A stretch of 64,000 nt of DNA, taken from NCBI RefSeq assembly GCF_002237655.1, contig NZ_NOKT01000002.1, forward strand, positions 1 through 64,000, given 5' to 3'. The DNA is from Streptomyces sp. XY006. GTDB lineage: Bacteria; Actinomycetota; Actinomycetes; Streptomycetales; Streptomycetaceae. A program made the position numbers and the translations under genes. Numbering within the stretch: the stretch's first letter is position 1; each line of letters begins with the position of its first letter. Shown here piece by piece: positions 10,981 to 20,290 of the stretch. The notes under the pieces are model-generated. The model searched no databases, was not told the origin of the DNA, and saw only the letters and a list, made by a program, of their open reading frames with translations.

Positions 10981-11085
10981 AGCGCCCGACCCCGGGGGCG
11001 TACCCGGGCCCGGCGCCGGTGCGGAACCGGCCGGCCGGTGCCCTGGCTGCGCCCTGCCCGCACGGTGGTTCACCCCCCTCGCACG

Positions 11086-11120
11086 CCGGGTGACGGCGCT
11101 GCCCGGCCGCCGTCACCCGG
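11086..11120. terminator. 13-bp perfect hairpin between the STAS gene and rsbR
   Basis: CCGGGTGACGGCG (11086-11098) and CGCCGTCACCCGG (11108-11120) form a 13-bp perfect stem with a nine-base loop. No T-run follows. It probably ends STAS transcription, though it could be a regulatory structure in the rsbR leader. The rest of this 276-base gap holds another palindrome near 11026 and no convincing reading frame. Confidence 0.55.
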
Positions 11121-11256
11121 ACCGGACCGCTTGCGCCGGATCCGGTGTCGTACGAGGTCGGCGCATGGTTAGAGTTGTCGCCCGGCAAGTGTCACATCGC
11201 CGTTCTCGTTGCCAGAAGCGGGCTCGGTCGACGAACGCGGATGAGGAGAGAACCAG

Positions 11257-12144
11257 GTGCCGGAGCACGAAGCGGACGGACAGCTCGCCACGCCGACGCA
11301 CGAGGTGCGGGACTTTCTGCACCGGCGGCGTGAACAGATCGCCCAGCGGTGGGCGGACGAGCCGTTGTTCCGCACCGTGTTCACCGTCTCGCGCGACGAG
11401 GCGGTGGAGGCGGGCAAGGCCGTCGTCGACGCACTCGCCCAGGTGGCCGACTCGGACCGGGTGGAGGACCCGGACGCCGCCGGCTTCAGCGGGGTCCGCG
11501 AACAGCTGGCCCGCATGGGCGCGGCCCGCTCCCGCGCCGGGCTGTCCAACACCCAGGTCTCCAGTGAGCTGGCCGCCCTGCGGCCGCCCGTGGAGAACAT
11601 GCTGGCCGCCGATCTGGAGCAGGCTCCGCCCGAGCACCTGCGGGCGTGTTCCACCACCCTGACGGTGCTGATGGGCACGCTGCGGCTGGTGGCCATGCAG
11701 ACGGCGCTGAGCGAGTGGCAGGCGCTCAGCGACCGGCAGCGGATGCAGCTGCTGGAGGTGGCCACGCCGGTCATCCGGCTGTGGGACGGCATCGTGGCCG
11801 TGCCGCTGATCGGGACGCTCGACAGCGCCCGCAGCCAGGTGGTGATGGAGACGCTGCTGAACGCCGTCGTCGACCAGCACGCCCGGTTCGCGATCCTCGA
11901 CATCACCGGCGTCCCGACGGTCGACTCGCTGGTGGCGCAGCACCTGATGAAGACGGTGGCGGCGGCGCGGCTGATGGGCGCCGAGTGCATCGTCTCCGGC
12001 ATCCGGCCCGCCATCGCGCAGACCATGGTCCATCTCGGTCTCGACCTGGACGTCCTCACCCGCGCGAGTCTCTCGGACGCGCTGGGTTACGCGCTGCACC
12101 AGCTCGGGGCGGACATCGTGAACCCGGGTGCGGGTCAGCGGTGA
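11257..12144 (+). CDS. rsbR: RsbR-type stressosome scaffold protein (RsbRD N-terminal + STAS domain)
   Basis: RsbR proteins build the stressosome, a large cytoplasmic complex that senses environmental stress and releases RsbT. The 295-residue protein has a helical N-terminal sensory region (about 10-165; REQIAQRWADEPLF) and a C-terminal STAS domain (about 178-285). The two STAS phospho-sites used in Bacillus RsbR have equivalents: Ser224 in GVPTVDSLVAQ and Thr256 in GIRPAIAQT. The start is GTG with GAGGAGA seven bases upstream. The stop overlaps the rsbS start (GTGA), so subunit ratios may be coupled. Confidence 0.9.
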   Translation: MPEHEADGQLATPTHEVRDFLHRRREQIAQRWADEPLFRTVFTVSRDEAVEAGKAVVDALAQVADSDRVEDPDAAGFSGVREQLARMGAARSRAGLSNTQVSSELAALRPPVENMLAADLEQAPPEHLRACSTTLTVLMGTLRLVAMQTALSEWQALSDRQRMQLLEVATPVIRLWDGIVAVPLIGTLDSARSQVVMETLLNAVVDQHARFAILDITGVPTVDSLVAQHLMKTVAAARLMGAECIVSGIRPAIAQTMVHLGLDLDVLTRASLSDALGYALHQLGADIVNPGAGQR

Positions 12145-12560
12145 GCGACGCCAGCCCCCGACCCGTCCCGGGCCAGGTGCCGGTACTCCGGCTCGGGGAC
12201 GTCCTGCTGGTCACGCTCCAGGGGGACCTGCACGACAGCACGGCACAGCAGCTCCAGCAGGACCTCGCGGAGACCATCTCCCGCACCGGGGTCCGCGGTG
12301 TCCTCATCGACATCTCCGGCGTGGAGATCGTCGACTCCTTCCTCGGCCGGGTGCTGGCCGAGATCGCCGCGCAGGCCAAGCTGCTGGCCGCGCGGACCGT
12401 GGTGGCGGGCATGCGTCCGGCGGTCGCCATCACCCTGGTGGAGCTGGGCCTGACCCTGCCGGGGCTGAGCACGGCGCTCAGCACGGAGGCGGGCATGCGG
12501 CTCCTCACGCAGCACTCGCCGGTGCCCGGTGCCGGCGGCCCGCGTCAGGAGAGTCCGTGA
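12141..12560 (+). CDS. rsbS: RsbS-type stressosome STAS protein
   Basis: The 139-residue protein is a single STAS domain with the RsbS hallmark ISGVEIVDSFLGRVL; Ser66 is in the position phosphorylated by RsbT. RsbS holds RsbT in the resting stressosome. A 25-residue disordered C-terminal tail (SPVPGAGGPRQESP at its end) is an addition. It starts with GTG overlapping the rsbR stop and its own stop overlaps the rsbT ATG. The fixed order R-S-T is the same as in other stressosome operons. Confidence 0.9.
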   Translation: MSDASPRPVPGQVPVLRLGDVLLVTLQGDLHDSTAQQLQQDLAETISRTGVRGVLIDISGVEIVDSFLGRVLAEIAAQAKLLAARTVVAGMRPAVAITLVELGLTLPGLSTALSTEAGMRLLTQHSPVPGAGGPRQESP

Positions 12561-13000
12561 TGCACACTGCCGCGGGCGTCGAGGCCTGCCTGCCCATCCG
12601 GTCCGACATGGACCTGGTGTGGGTGCGCCAGCACGTACGGCAGGCCGCTGCCCTGCTCGGCTTCGGTCTGGTGGAGCAGACCAAGCTGATCACCGCCGCC
12701 AGCGAGCTGGCCCGCAACACCCTCGTGCACGGCGGGGGCGGACAGATGGAGGCGACCCGGGTCAGCAGCGGGGGCGCGCAGGGGCTGCGGCTGTCCTTCA
12801 GCGACGAGGGGCCCGGCATCGCCGACCTCGACCTGGCGCTCAGCGACGGCTACACCTCCGGCGGCGGTCTGGGCATGGGGCTGAGCGGCGCCCGGCGCCT
12901 TGTGCACGAGTTCGACATCGACAGCACGCCCGGCGCCGGGACGACGGTGCGGGTGACGTGCTGGGTGGCCCAGCCGCCGCGGCCCCGTGAGGAGGCCTGA
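12560..13000 (+). CDS. rsbT: RsbT-type switch protein kinase
   Basis: The 146-residue GHKL ATPase shows N-box ASELARNTLVHGGG, G1 DEGPGI and G2 GGGLGMGLSGARRL, so ATP binding is intact. RsbT phosphorylates RsbR and RsbS and, once released, activates a phosphatase; the next two genes encode PP2C domains that could be its targets. ATG at 12560 overlaps the rsbS stop (TGATG), with AGGAGAG six bases upstream. The last residues (QPPRPREEA) form a short tail beyond the usual domain. Confidence 0.9.
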   Translation: MHTAAGVEACLPIRSDMDLVWVRQHVRQAAALLGFGLVEQTKLITAASELARNTLVHGGGGQMEATRVSSGGAQGLRLSFSDEGPGIADLDLALSDGYTSGGGLGMGLSGARRLVHEFDIDSTPGAGTTVRVTCWVAQPPRPREEA

Positions 13001-14619
13001 TGCCGCGCGTGTGGGACATCCCGGTACGCGACTCGACCCGGGTGCGCGACGCGCGGGTGGCGGCGGAGCAGGCGGCCGCGCTGGCCGGGCTCGACGAGCG
13101 CCGGACGGCGGCCGCGGCGCTGGTCGCGACCGAGCTCGCCACCAATCTGCTCAAGCACGCGGAGGGCGGGCAGGTGCTGATCGACCTCGTGGACCCGCCC
13201 GTGCTGCGGGACGTGGGTGAGGAGCCCCGCCTGGTGCAGATCGCCGCGATCGACCACGGCCCGGGCATCCAGGACGTGCCCGCCGCGCTGCGCGACGGTT
13301 TCTCCACGACCCGATCGCTCGGCGCGGGTCTCGGCACGTGCCTGCGCCTCGCCGACGACTTCGGCCTGCACAGCACGCCCGGCCGCGGCACGGTGGCGGT
13401 GGCACGCGTCGGCTCGACGCCGGCCGGCGCTGTCGTGCCGGCCGGTACGACGGCCTCCGCGTGGGCCGGCGAGGGCGTGGCGGCCGGTCCCCTCGCCCCG
13501 GGCGGCGGCCCCTGGACGGGGCCGGACGGCCCGGCCGCCCAGGACGGCCCGTGGCCGGACGGCGCCCCACACGCCACCCGGGCTCCGCTCGCGGCCGTGG
13601 CCTGCGGCGCCCTGACGGGTCACGCCGGCGCACCCGCCCCCGCCGGGCGGGACGAGCCCGCCTCCTCCCCACCGGCACCCCGGAACGATCCGACACCGAC
13701 CGACTCCACCGGCCCCCTGCGGACCGGCACAGCGCCGGTCGCAGCGGGGTCCGGTTCAGAGGAGTTCGGTACCGCCGGGTCCGCTGCCGCGGGGGCCGGT
13801 GGCGCAGGGGCCGCGCGGGCCGATGCCGCAGGCGCCGCTGCCGTCGGGTCCGGTGTCGCAGGCGCCGGTGTCGGCGCGGCACCGCTCCGGTATGCCGGTG
13901 GCCCCCATCCCGCTTCCGGGGCGCCGGGTCGTCTCCCCTCGGAGACCGGCGGCGCGGTCGGGCGTGCGGTGGGCGAGGTGCCGGCGGGCGAACGGTCCGG
14001 GGCGCTTGCCCGTGTGCGGGCCGGCGGTGTGAACATCCCCTACGGCGGGGCCGAGTACTCGGGTGACGCCTGGACGTGGGTGCGGGCCGGGGACCGGGTC
14101 ACCCTGATGCTCGCGGACGGGCTGGGACACGGGCCGGAGGCCGCCCGGGCCTCCTCCGCCGCCGTCGCTGCGCTGCACCGGTGGGCCCACCTCTCCCCCG
14201 CCGAGGCGCTGCGCCACCTCCACGACGCGCTGCGGGGCACCCGCGGCGCGGCCGTGGCCCTGGCCCAGCTCGACCTGCGGGCGGGCCGGCTCAGGTTCGC
14301 CGGCATAGGGAACGTCGCAGGGCGGCTGCGCGCGGACGGCACCTGGCGGCACCTGCTGTCGCGGCCCGGCATCGTCGGCGTCCACCGGCCCACCACCCTC
14401 CGCGAGGAGGAGGCCGGCTGGGCGGACGACCGGATGCTCATCCTGCACACCGACGGCCTGCCCAGCCGCTGGACGCCGCCGTCCGACCCCGGGGCGCCCG
14501 CGGCCGACCCGGCCGTGACGGCCGCCGTGACGATACGTGACGCGAGCAGTCCCGCCCGGCCGGTGCGGGACGACACCGCCGTGGCCGTGCTGACTCCCAC
14601 CCCGCCGGAACGCCCATGA
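13000..14619 (+). CDS. fusion of RsbT/RsbW-like HATPase and RsbX-like PP2C phosphatase
   Basis: The 539-residue protein has two catalytic modules. Residues 1-140 form a second GHKL ATPase (TELATNLLKHAEGG, DHGPGIQD, SLGAGLGTCLR). Residues about 345-535 form a small PP2C domain of RsbX type (VNIPYGGAEYSGDAW, LADGLGHGPEAA, GIGNVAG, HTDGLPSRW). A linker of about 200 residues, almost only Ala, Gly, Pro, Ser and Thr, joins them. RsbX resets the stressosome by dephosphorylating RsbR and RsbS, so kinase and phosphatase activities may sit on one chain. The ATG overlaps the rsbT stop and its own stop overlaps the next start. Confidence 0.85.
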   Translation: MPRVWDIPVRDSTRVRDARVAAEQAAALAGLDERRTAAAALVATELATNLLKHAEGGQVLIDLVDPPVLRDVGEEPRLVQIAAIDHGPGIQDVPAALRDGFSTTRSLGAGLGTCLRLADDFGLHSTPGRGTVAVARVGSTPAGAVVPAGTTASAWAGEGVAAGPLAPGGGPWTGPDGPAAQDGPWPDGAPHATRAPLAAVACGALTGHAGAPAPAGRDEPASSPPAPRNDPTPTDSTGPLRTGTAPVAAGSGSEEFGTAGSAAAGAGGAGAARADAAGAAAVGSGVAGAGVGAAPLRYAGGPHPASGAPGRLPSETGGAVGRAVGEVPAGERSGALARVRAGGVNIPYGGAEYSGDAWTWVRAGDRVTLMLADGLGHGPEAARASSAAVAALHRWAHLSPAEALRHLHDALRGTRGAAVALAQLDLRAGRLRFAGIGNVAGRLRADGTWRHLLSRPGIVGVHRPTTLREEEAGWADDRMLILHTDGLPSRWTPPSDPGAPAADPAVTAAVTIRDASSPARPVRDDTAVAVLTPTPPERP

Positions 14620-16340
14620 TGCGCACTTGGCAGATCACCACCGTCACCGACGCGGCACGCGCCCGGATCGCCCTCGCGCGCCTGGCCGCCGCCTACGGTG
14701 TGCCCACCCTCGAACGGACCCGGCTCGCCGCCGGCCTCAGCGCCCATCTGCGGCAGTGCCTCACCAAGGGCGGCACCTGGCGACTCACCCTGAACCTCGC
14801 CGGCTCGCCCGCCGAGGAAGGGCTGCTGCACGCCGTGGTAACCCCCTCCCCGGAGGCGTGTGCGGCCGGGGAGCCGCCCTGGGAGGTCACCGTCCCCTGC
14901 CCCGAGGCGGCCGAGGCGACGGACGCCGGCTCGGTCGCCGAGGACCCCGCGGCCCTCGCCGAGGCGCTGCTCGGCGCCGACGAGGACACCGCCGTCGTGC
15001 TGGACAAGCTCGGTGAGCAGGAGGACCTGGTCGCCTTCCACCGGGAGGAACTGCACCAGACCAACCAGGGCGTGCTGGCGCTGCACGCCGAGCTGGACGC
15101 GGCCGGACGGGCGCAGCGCGAGGCCTTCGCCGCCGAGCGCAGCGCCCGCAACGAGGCGGAGAGCGCCCGGCGCAGGCTGACGTTCCTCGCGGACGCGAGC
15201 GCCGTGCTGACGGCCTCCCTCAATCACGAGGAGATCGTGCGCCGGCTGCCGGAGCTGCTGGTGCCCGAGTACGCGAGCAGCGTCGACGTCTGGCTGTTCG
15301 ACGAGGACGACAAGCGCCGGTCGACGCCGCATCCGGCCGCCGCGGTGCTCGCCGCGCGCACCGGGCGGCCCCAGTACGCGGCCGATCACCCGGGCAACCT
15401 GCCCGGCGTCGACGACCAGCCGCCGTCGGCGCTGGACCCCGGCAGGCCGCTGCTGTGCGTGCCGCTGCCGACCCGGCGGGCCCCGCTGGGCGTGCTGACG
15501 CTGTCACCGCCCGGTGCGCGCTGGGACCCCGACGACGCGGTGATGCTGATCGAGCTCACCCGGCGGGCCAGCATCGCCATCGACAACGCCCGCCGTTTCG
15601 AGCACAACCGCGACATCGCCGAGACGCTGCAGCGGGCCCTGCTCACGGACCTGCCGGCCACGCCCGGCCTCAGTCTGGCCGCGCGGTACCTGCCCGCCAC
15701 GCACGGGCTGAACATCGGCGGTGACTGGTACGACGCGTTCCCGCAGCGCGACGGCGGGCTCATCACCGTCATCGGCGACGTGACCGGGCACGGTCTGCAC
15801 GCGGCGGTGATGATGAGCCAGCTGCGCACCGCGCTGCGGGCGTACGCCGTCGACGGTGACAGCCCGGGCCGGCTGCTGACCCGGCTGCACCGCTTCCTGC
15901 ACCATCTGCAGCCCGATCTGTACGCCACGGCCGTCATCGCCCGGTTCCACCCCGACGAGCCCACACTGACCTGGGCGGCCGCGGGTCATCCGCCGCCGGT
16001 GCTGCGCCTGGCCGACGGCACCGTGCGCACCCTCGACGCCAAGCCCGGTGCGATGCTCGGCATCCCCCTCACCCAGGAGATCGCCGACCACACGGTGCAG
16101 CTGACGCCGGGTTCGACGCTCGCGCTGTACACGGACGGGCTGGTGGAGCGGCGCGCGCAGGGCATAGACCCGGGGATCGAGCGGCTGGCCGCGGCCCTGG
16201 GACGGTTCGGCTCGGCGGAGCTGGACGCGGATCTGGAGGGCTCGGCGGACCGGATCCTGCATCCGCTGCTGAGCGACTCCGAGCGCGACGACGACGTGTG
16301 CCTGCTGCTGTGCCACGTGCGGGGCGACGCCGCGACCTGA
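14616..16340 (+). CDS. GAF-domain SpoIIE-type PP2C phosphatase
   Basis: The 574-residue protein has a degenerate ATPase-like N-terminus (1-100), a coiled-coil segment (about 125-185, rich in Glu/Ala/Arg), a GAF domain (about 200-335) and a SpoIIE/RsbU phosphatase domain (about 345-570). Metal-binding motifs are intact: GGDWYDAF, IGDVTGHGLHA, AAGHPPPVLR and LYTDGLVERR. RsbU-type enzymes dephosphorylate the STAS antagonist and free the sigma factor. As last gene of the rsbR-S-T operon it is the natural output phosphatase of RsbT. Start ATG overlaps the previous stop (ATGA). Confidence 0.9.
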   Translation: MMRTWQITTVTDAARARIALARLAAAYGVPTLERTRLAAGLSAHLRQCLTKGGTWRLTLNLAGSPAEEGLLHAVVTPSPEACAAGEPPWEVTVPCPEAAEATDAGSVAEDPAALAEALLGADEDTAVVLDKLGEQEDLVAFHREELHQTNQGVLALHAELDAAGRAQREAFAAERSARNEAESARRRLTFLADASAVLTASLNHEEIVRRLPELLVPEYASSVDVWLFDEDDKRRSTPHPAAAVLAARTGRPQYAADHPGNLPGVDDQPPSALDPGRPLLCVPLPTRRAPLGVLTLSPPGARWDPDDAVMLIELTRRASIAIDNARRFEHNRDIAETLQRALLTDLPATPGLSLAARYLPATHGLNIGGDWYDAFPQRDGGLITVIGDVTGHGLHAAVMMSQLRTALRAYAVDGDSPGRLLTRLHRFLHHLQPDLYATAVIARFHPDEPTLTWAAAGHPPPVLRLADGTVRTLDAKPGAMLGIPLTQEIADHTVQLTPGSTLALYTDGLVERRAQGIDPGIERLAAALGRFGSAELDADLEGSADRILHPLLSDSERDDDVCLLLCHVRGDAAT

Positions 16341-16566
16341 CGGGCCCTCGCCCGGGGGCTCACCCGGCGGTGTGCGCGCGTTCTTCACTCCCACCCGGTG
16401 CTTTTCGGCCACCGGACGGGCATGGTGGTGATCGACGCGTTCGTCTGCCTGCCACGTCCGGCTGGCGTCCCGGCCGGAGACGGGGTGGGATCGAAAGGGT
16501 GCGAACCGGCGATCCAGGGGCAGGCGAAAGGCGTTCGAGGCAGACCGCCTGGAGCCGCAGAAAGGG

Positions 16567-17937
16567 ATGAACACCGTGACACGACCCAGGATCCTGGTGG
16601 TTGGCGCAGGCTTCGCCGGCGTGGAGTGCGTCCGCCGTCTGGAACGGAAACTCTCCCCGGACGAGGCCGACGTCACTCTGGTGACGCCCTTCGCCTACCA
16701 GCTCTATCTTCCGCTGCTCCCCCAGGTCGCCTCCGGCGTGCTGACGCCGCAGTCGATCGCCGTCTCCCTGCGCCGCAGCAAGAAGTACCGCACGCGGATC
16801 ATTCCGGGCGGCGCCATCGGCGTCGACCTGAAATCGAAGGTGTGCGTCATCCGCACCATCACCGACGAGATCGTCGACGAGCCGTACGACTACATCGTGC
16901 TGGCGCCCGGCAGCATCACCCGGACCTTCGACATCCCGGGCCTGACGGAGCACGCCTTCGGGATGAAGACGCTCGCCGAGGCGGCGTACATCCGGGACCA
17001 CGTCATCTCCCAGCTGGACCTGGCCGACGCGAGCCAGGACCCCCAGGAGCGGGCCTCGCGGCTGCAGTTCGTGGTGGTCGGCGGCGGCTACGCGGGCACC
17101 GAGACCGCGGCCTGCCTGCAGCGGCTGACGCACGCGGCCGTCAAGCGCTACCCGCGGCTGGACCCGGGGCTGATCAAGTGGCACCTGATCGACATCGCGC
17201 CCAAGCTCATGCCGGAGCTCGGCGAGAAGCTCGGCCGCAGCGCGCAGGAGATCCTGCAGCGGCGCGGCATCGAGATCTCCCTGGGCACCTCCATCGCGAA
17301 GGCGGGCCCCGAGGAGGTCACCTTCACCGACGGGCGGGTGATCCCGACCCGCACGCTCATCTGGACCGCCGGTGTCGTCGCCAGCCCGCTGATCGCCACC
17401 CTGGGCGCGGAGACCGTCAAGGGCCGGCTCGCGGTCGCCGCCGAGATGAACCTGCCCGGCTGCGACGGCGTGTTCGCGCTCGGCGACTCGGCCGCCGTGC
17501 CCGACCTGGCCAAGGGCGACGGGGCCATGTGCCCGCCGACCGCGCAGCACGCGCTGCGCCAGGGCAGGCACGTCGCCGACAACGTCATCGCCTCGCTGCG
17601 CGGGCAGTCGATGACGCCGTACGTCCACAAGGACCTGGGACTCGTGGTCGACCTCGGCGGCACCGACGCGGTGTCCAAGCCGCTGGGCATCGAGCTGCGC
17701 GGCCTGCCCGCCCAGGCCGTCGCCCGCGGGTACCACTGGTCGGCGCTGCGCACCAACGTCGCCAAGACCCGGGTGATGACCAACTGGCTGCTGAACGCGG
17801 TCGCCGGTGACGACTTCGTACGGACGGGGTTCCAGGCGCGCAAGCCGGCGCGGCTGAAGGACTTCGAGTACACCGACGCCTACCTGACGCCGGAGCAGGT
17901 GCGGGCGCATGTCGCGGGGGCCGGACGGCAGGAGTAG
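16567..17937 (+). CDS. ndh: type II NADH:quinone oxidoreductase (NDH-2)
   Basis: NDH-2 passes electrons from NADH to menaquinone at the membrane without pumping protons. The 456-residue protein shows the FAD motif VVGAGFAGVE at the N-terminus, the second dinucleotide motif VVVGGGYAGTE near residue 165, FALGDSAAVP, and PPTAQHALRQG for FAD/quinone binding. The C-terminus is amphipathic rather than a true membrane helix. An alternative GTG at 16576 fits an AAAGGG ribosome site slightly better and would remove three residues. A PGAP-style name would be NAD(P)/FAD-dependent oxidoreductase. No respiratory genes are adjacent. Confidence 0.88.
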   Translation: MNTVTRPRILVVGAGFAGVECVRRLERKLSPDEADVTLVTPFAYQLYLPLLPQVASGVLTPQSIAVSLRRSKKYRTRIIPGGAIGVDLKSKVCVIRTITDEIVDEPYDYIVLAPGSITRTFDIPGLTEHAFGMKTLAEAAYIRDHVISQLDLADASQDPQERASRLQFVVVGGGYAGTETAACLQRLTHAAVKRYPRLDPGLIKWHLIDIAPKLMPELGEKLGRSAQEILQRRGIEISLGTSIAKAGPEEVTFTDGRVIPTRTLIWTAGVVASPLIATLGAETVKGRLAVAAEMNLPGCDGVFALGDSAAVPDLAKGDGAMCPPTAQHALRQGRHVADNVIASLRGQSMTPYVHKDLGLVVDLGGTDAVSKPLGIELRGLPAQAVARGYHWSALRTNVAKTRVMTNWLLNAVAGDDFVRTGFQARKPARLKDFEYTDAYLTPEQVRAHVAGAGRQE

Positions 17938-18024
17938 TCCCCGGCCCGGGCGGAGGCTGCCGCTCGTGGCATGACATGCTGAGGTGCGGATCTTGGTGTG
18001 TGAGTCGGGAGAGAGTGCGGCGGC

Positions 18025-20265
18025 GTGAGGGCAGCGGGACACTCGGTGCGGACACGGCTGCGGGACCGGATCGCGGCGTCCGATCCGGGGCTGCTGCGCC
18101 TGACGGCCGGGCTTCGGACGGTCGGCGCGATCGCCCTCACGCTCGCCGTGCTCTCCCTGCTGGGGACCGACGTGCCCCATCTGGTGGCGGGAGCCATGGC
18201 GGCCATGGTCGCCACCTTCGCCATTCGGGAGAAGCAGCCGGGCGCCCAGGCCGTGACGCTGGCGCTGGGACTGCCGGTGGCGCTGGCCTCCGTGAGTCTG
18301 AGCGCCGTGCTCGGCGAGCGCCGGGTCGTCGGTGACGCGTTCTTCGTCGTCCTGATCTTCTGCGCGGTCTACGGCCGCCGGTTCGGCGACCGGGGCACCG
18401 CGCTCGGGCTGATCGCCTTCCAGGTCTACTTCCTGTCCCTGTTCGTCGGCGCCACCGTCTCCGCGCTGCCCGGCCTGTACGGCGCCATCACGGTGGCCTT
18501 CGCCTCCAGTGCCGTGCTGCGGTTCGCGGTGGTGCCCGCGACGCCCGCGGGCGTCCTGGTGCGGCTGCGCCTGGCCTTCCGGGCCCGGCTGGCCCAGCTG
18601 GTGTCCGCGCAGCTCGACCTCCTCGACGCCGGCGAGGACGACATGGACAAGGCGCTGCAGGCCGTGCGCGAGGGCACCGCGCGGCTCCACGAGACCGCCA
18701 TGATGATCCAGGGACGGCTGGAGGAGGGCACCCCGGACGAGTCGGCGGCGCGTCTGGTGCAGCGCCGGATCGCGGACGCCGAGATCGCCGCCGAGCGGCT
18801 CGGCCTGCTGCTGCTGTCGGCCCGCACCGCCGAACGGGCCGACACGCTCACCCTGCACCTGCCGGGCGCTCCGGCCCCGGCGGTGGCCGTGCCGGCCGTT
18901 CCCGACGAGTCCTTCGCCACGCTGCGCCGGGATCTGCGGGCGCTGCACACGCTGGTGCTGCGGGCCGGCGACGACTCGGGCACCGCGCTGGCGCACGTGC
19001 GCAACCGGCTCCTCGGCTACCGGGACGAGGAGAACCTGCCGCCCGCCTCGGCCGCCGTGCAGGACGTCTTCCGCGGCATCGGTGAGGCGGCCCGGGCGGT
19101 GCTGGGGCTGCGGATCGCCCTGGACGGCCCGCAGGACGAGTCCGACGACTCCCCCGCCACCGCCCGTTCCCGCGAGGAGCTGGACGCCGAGGAGGCCGCG
19201 CTCGACGGTGGCGCCGAGGAACCGGCGCAGGAGGAGCAGACGGGACTGCGGCGCCCCACCACGCGGGCGGCCGTGCAGGTGGCGGTCGGTTCCTCCCTGG
19301 CCATCGCGGGCGGCGAGCTGCTGTCCACGCAGCGCTGGTACTGGGCGGTGCTGACGTGCTGGATCGTCTTCATCAACACGTCCTCGACGGGCGAGATCCT
19401 GGTCAAGGGATACCGGCGGCTGCTGGGCACGGTCTTCGGCGTCGTGGCGGGCATCGCGCTGGCCGGGCTGGTCGGGCAGCACACGGTGACGGCGTTCGCC
19501 CTGGTGCTGGTGCTGATCTTCGCGATGTTCTACACGGCGCCGCTGTCGTACACGCTGATGTCGTTCTTCGTCACGGCGATGCTGGGGCTGCTGTACACCC
19601 TGCTGCACACCTACAGCTACGACGTGCTGGTGCTGCGGATCGAGGAGACGGCGATCGGCGCCGTGTGCGGCGTGGTCGCGGCGGCGCTGGTGCTGCCGGT
19701 GCAGACGGACCGGCGGACGAACGAGCTGCTGGTGACGGTGCTGGACCGGCTGGCCGAGGTGGCGGAGGCCGCGGTCGGGCAGCTCAGCGGCGGTCCCGCC
19801 GACGACCTGCTGGACAAGGCGCGCGACCTGGACCAGGCGCTGGCCGACCTGCGGGCCGCCACCCAGCCGTTGACCCATCCGGTCACGCCGCTGCGGGCCC
19901 GGCGGGACACGGCCCGTTATGTGGTGGCCCTGCTGGAGACGTGCGCGTACCACGCGCGGACGCTGGCGGCCACCGCCGAGCTGCTGCCCACGCATCCGTC
20001 GATCGCGGCGGATCCGCGGCTGCGCGGGGCGGCCGGGCGCACCGTGCGCAACATCCGGGCCATCGCGGCCCGGGTCGCCGACGAGCACGCCGGGACGAAG
20101 GCCGAGACCGGCCCGAGCATCGCCTCGCTGCTGGGCTCCGACGCCGGGACGCCGCGCTACGGGCGCATCACCGACCGCGTGCTGCGGCATCTGGAGCGGC
20201 TGGACGAGGCCGTGGCCGGTCTCGCCCGGCCGCTGGGCGTGCCCGTGGAGACGCCCGGGAGGTGA
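18025..20265 (+). CDS. FUSC-family membrane protein (aromatic acid exporter-like)
   Basis: The 746-residue protein has two groups of hydrophobic segments (about 35-170 and 420-560) separated by a long soluble part, the layout of the FUSC/YccC/AaeB superfamily, which contains putative exporters of aromatic acids. The C-terminal soluble region is rich in Ala and Arg. Substrate unknown. GTG at 18025 follows GGGAGAGAG by nine bases. It follows ndh by 87 bases and converges with a minus-strand gene; a short GCGCC/GGCGC hairpin lies in the 25-base gap. Confidence 0.85.
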   Translation: MRAAGHSVRTRLRDRIAASDPGLLRLTAGLRTVGAIALTLAVLSLLGTDVPHLVAGAMAAMVATFAIREKQPGAQAVTLALGLPVALASVSLSAVLGERRVVGDAFFVVLIFCAVYGRRFGDRGTALGLIAFQVYFLSLFVGATVSALPGLYGAITVAFASSAVLRFAVVPATPAGVLVRLRLAFRARLAQLVSAQLDLLDAGEDDMDKALQAVREGTARLHETAMMIQGRLEEGTPDESAARLVQRRIADAEIAAERLGLLLLSARTAERADTLTLHLPGAPAPAVAVPAVPDESFATLRRDLRALHTLVLRAGDDSGTALAHVRNRLLGYRDEENLPPASAAVQDVFRGIGEAARAVLGLRIALDGPQDESDDSPATARSREELDAEEAALDGGAEEPAQEEQTGLRRPTTRAAVQVAVGSSLAIAGGELLSTQRWYWAVLTCWIVFINTSSTGEILVKGYRRLLGTVFGVVAGIALAGLVGQHTVTAFALVLVLIFAMFYTAPLSYTLMSFFVTAMLGLLYTLLHTYSYDVLVLRIEETAIGAVCGVVAAALVLPVQTDRRTNELLVTVLDRLAEVAEAAVGQLSGGPADDLLDKARDLDQALADLRAATQPLTHPVTPLRARRDTARYVVALLETCAYHARTLAATAELLPTHPSIAADPRLRGAAGRTVRNIRAIAARVADEHAGTKAETGPSIASLLGSDAGTPRYGRITDRVLRHLERLDEAVAGLARPLGVPVETPGR

Positions 20266-20290
20266 GCGCCGGGAGGGGCGGCGCCGCCGG

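Noticed and set aside
16360..20190. 1276-residue minus-strand frame opposite ndh and the FUSC gene
   Set aside because: Composition is Gly/Arg/His-rich with no domain; it is antisense to two clearly conserved genes. Long open shadows are expected at this GC content.
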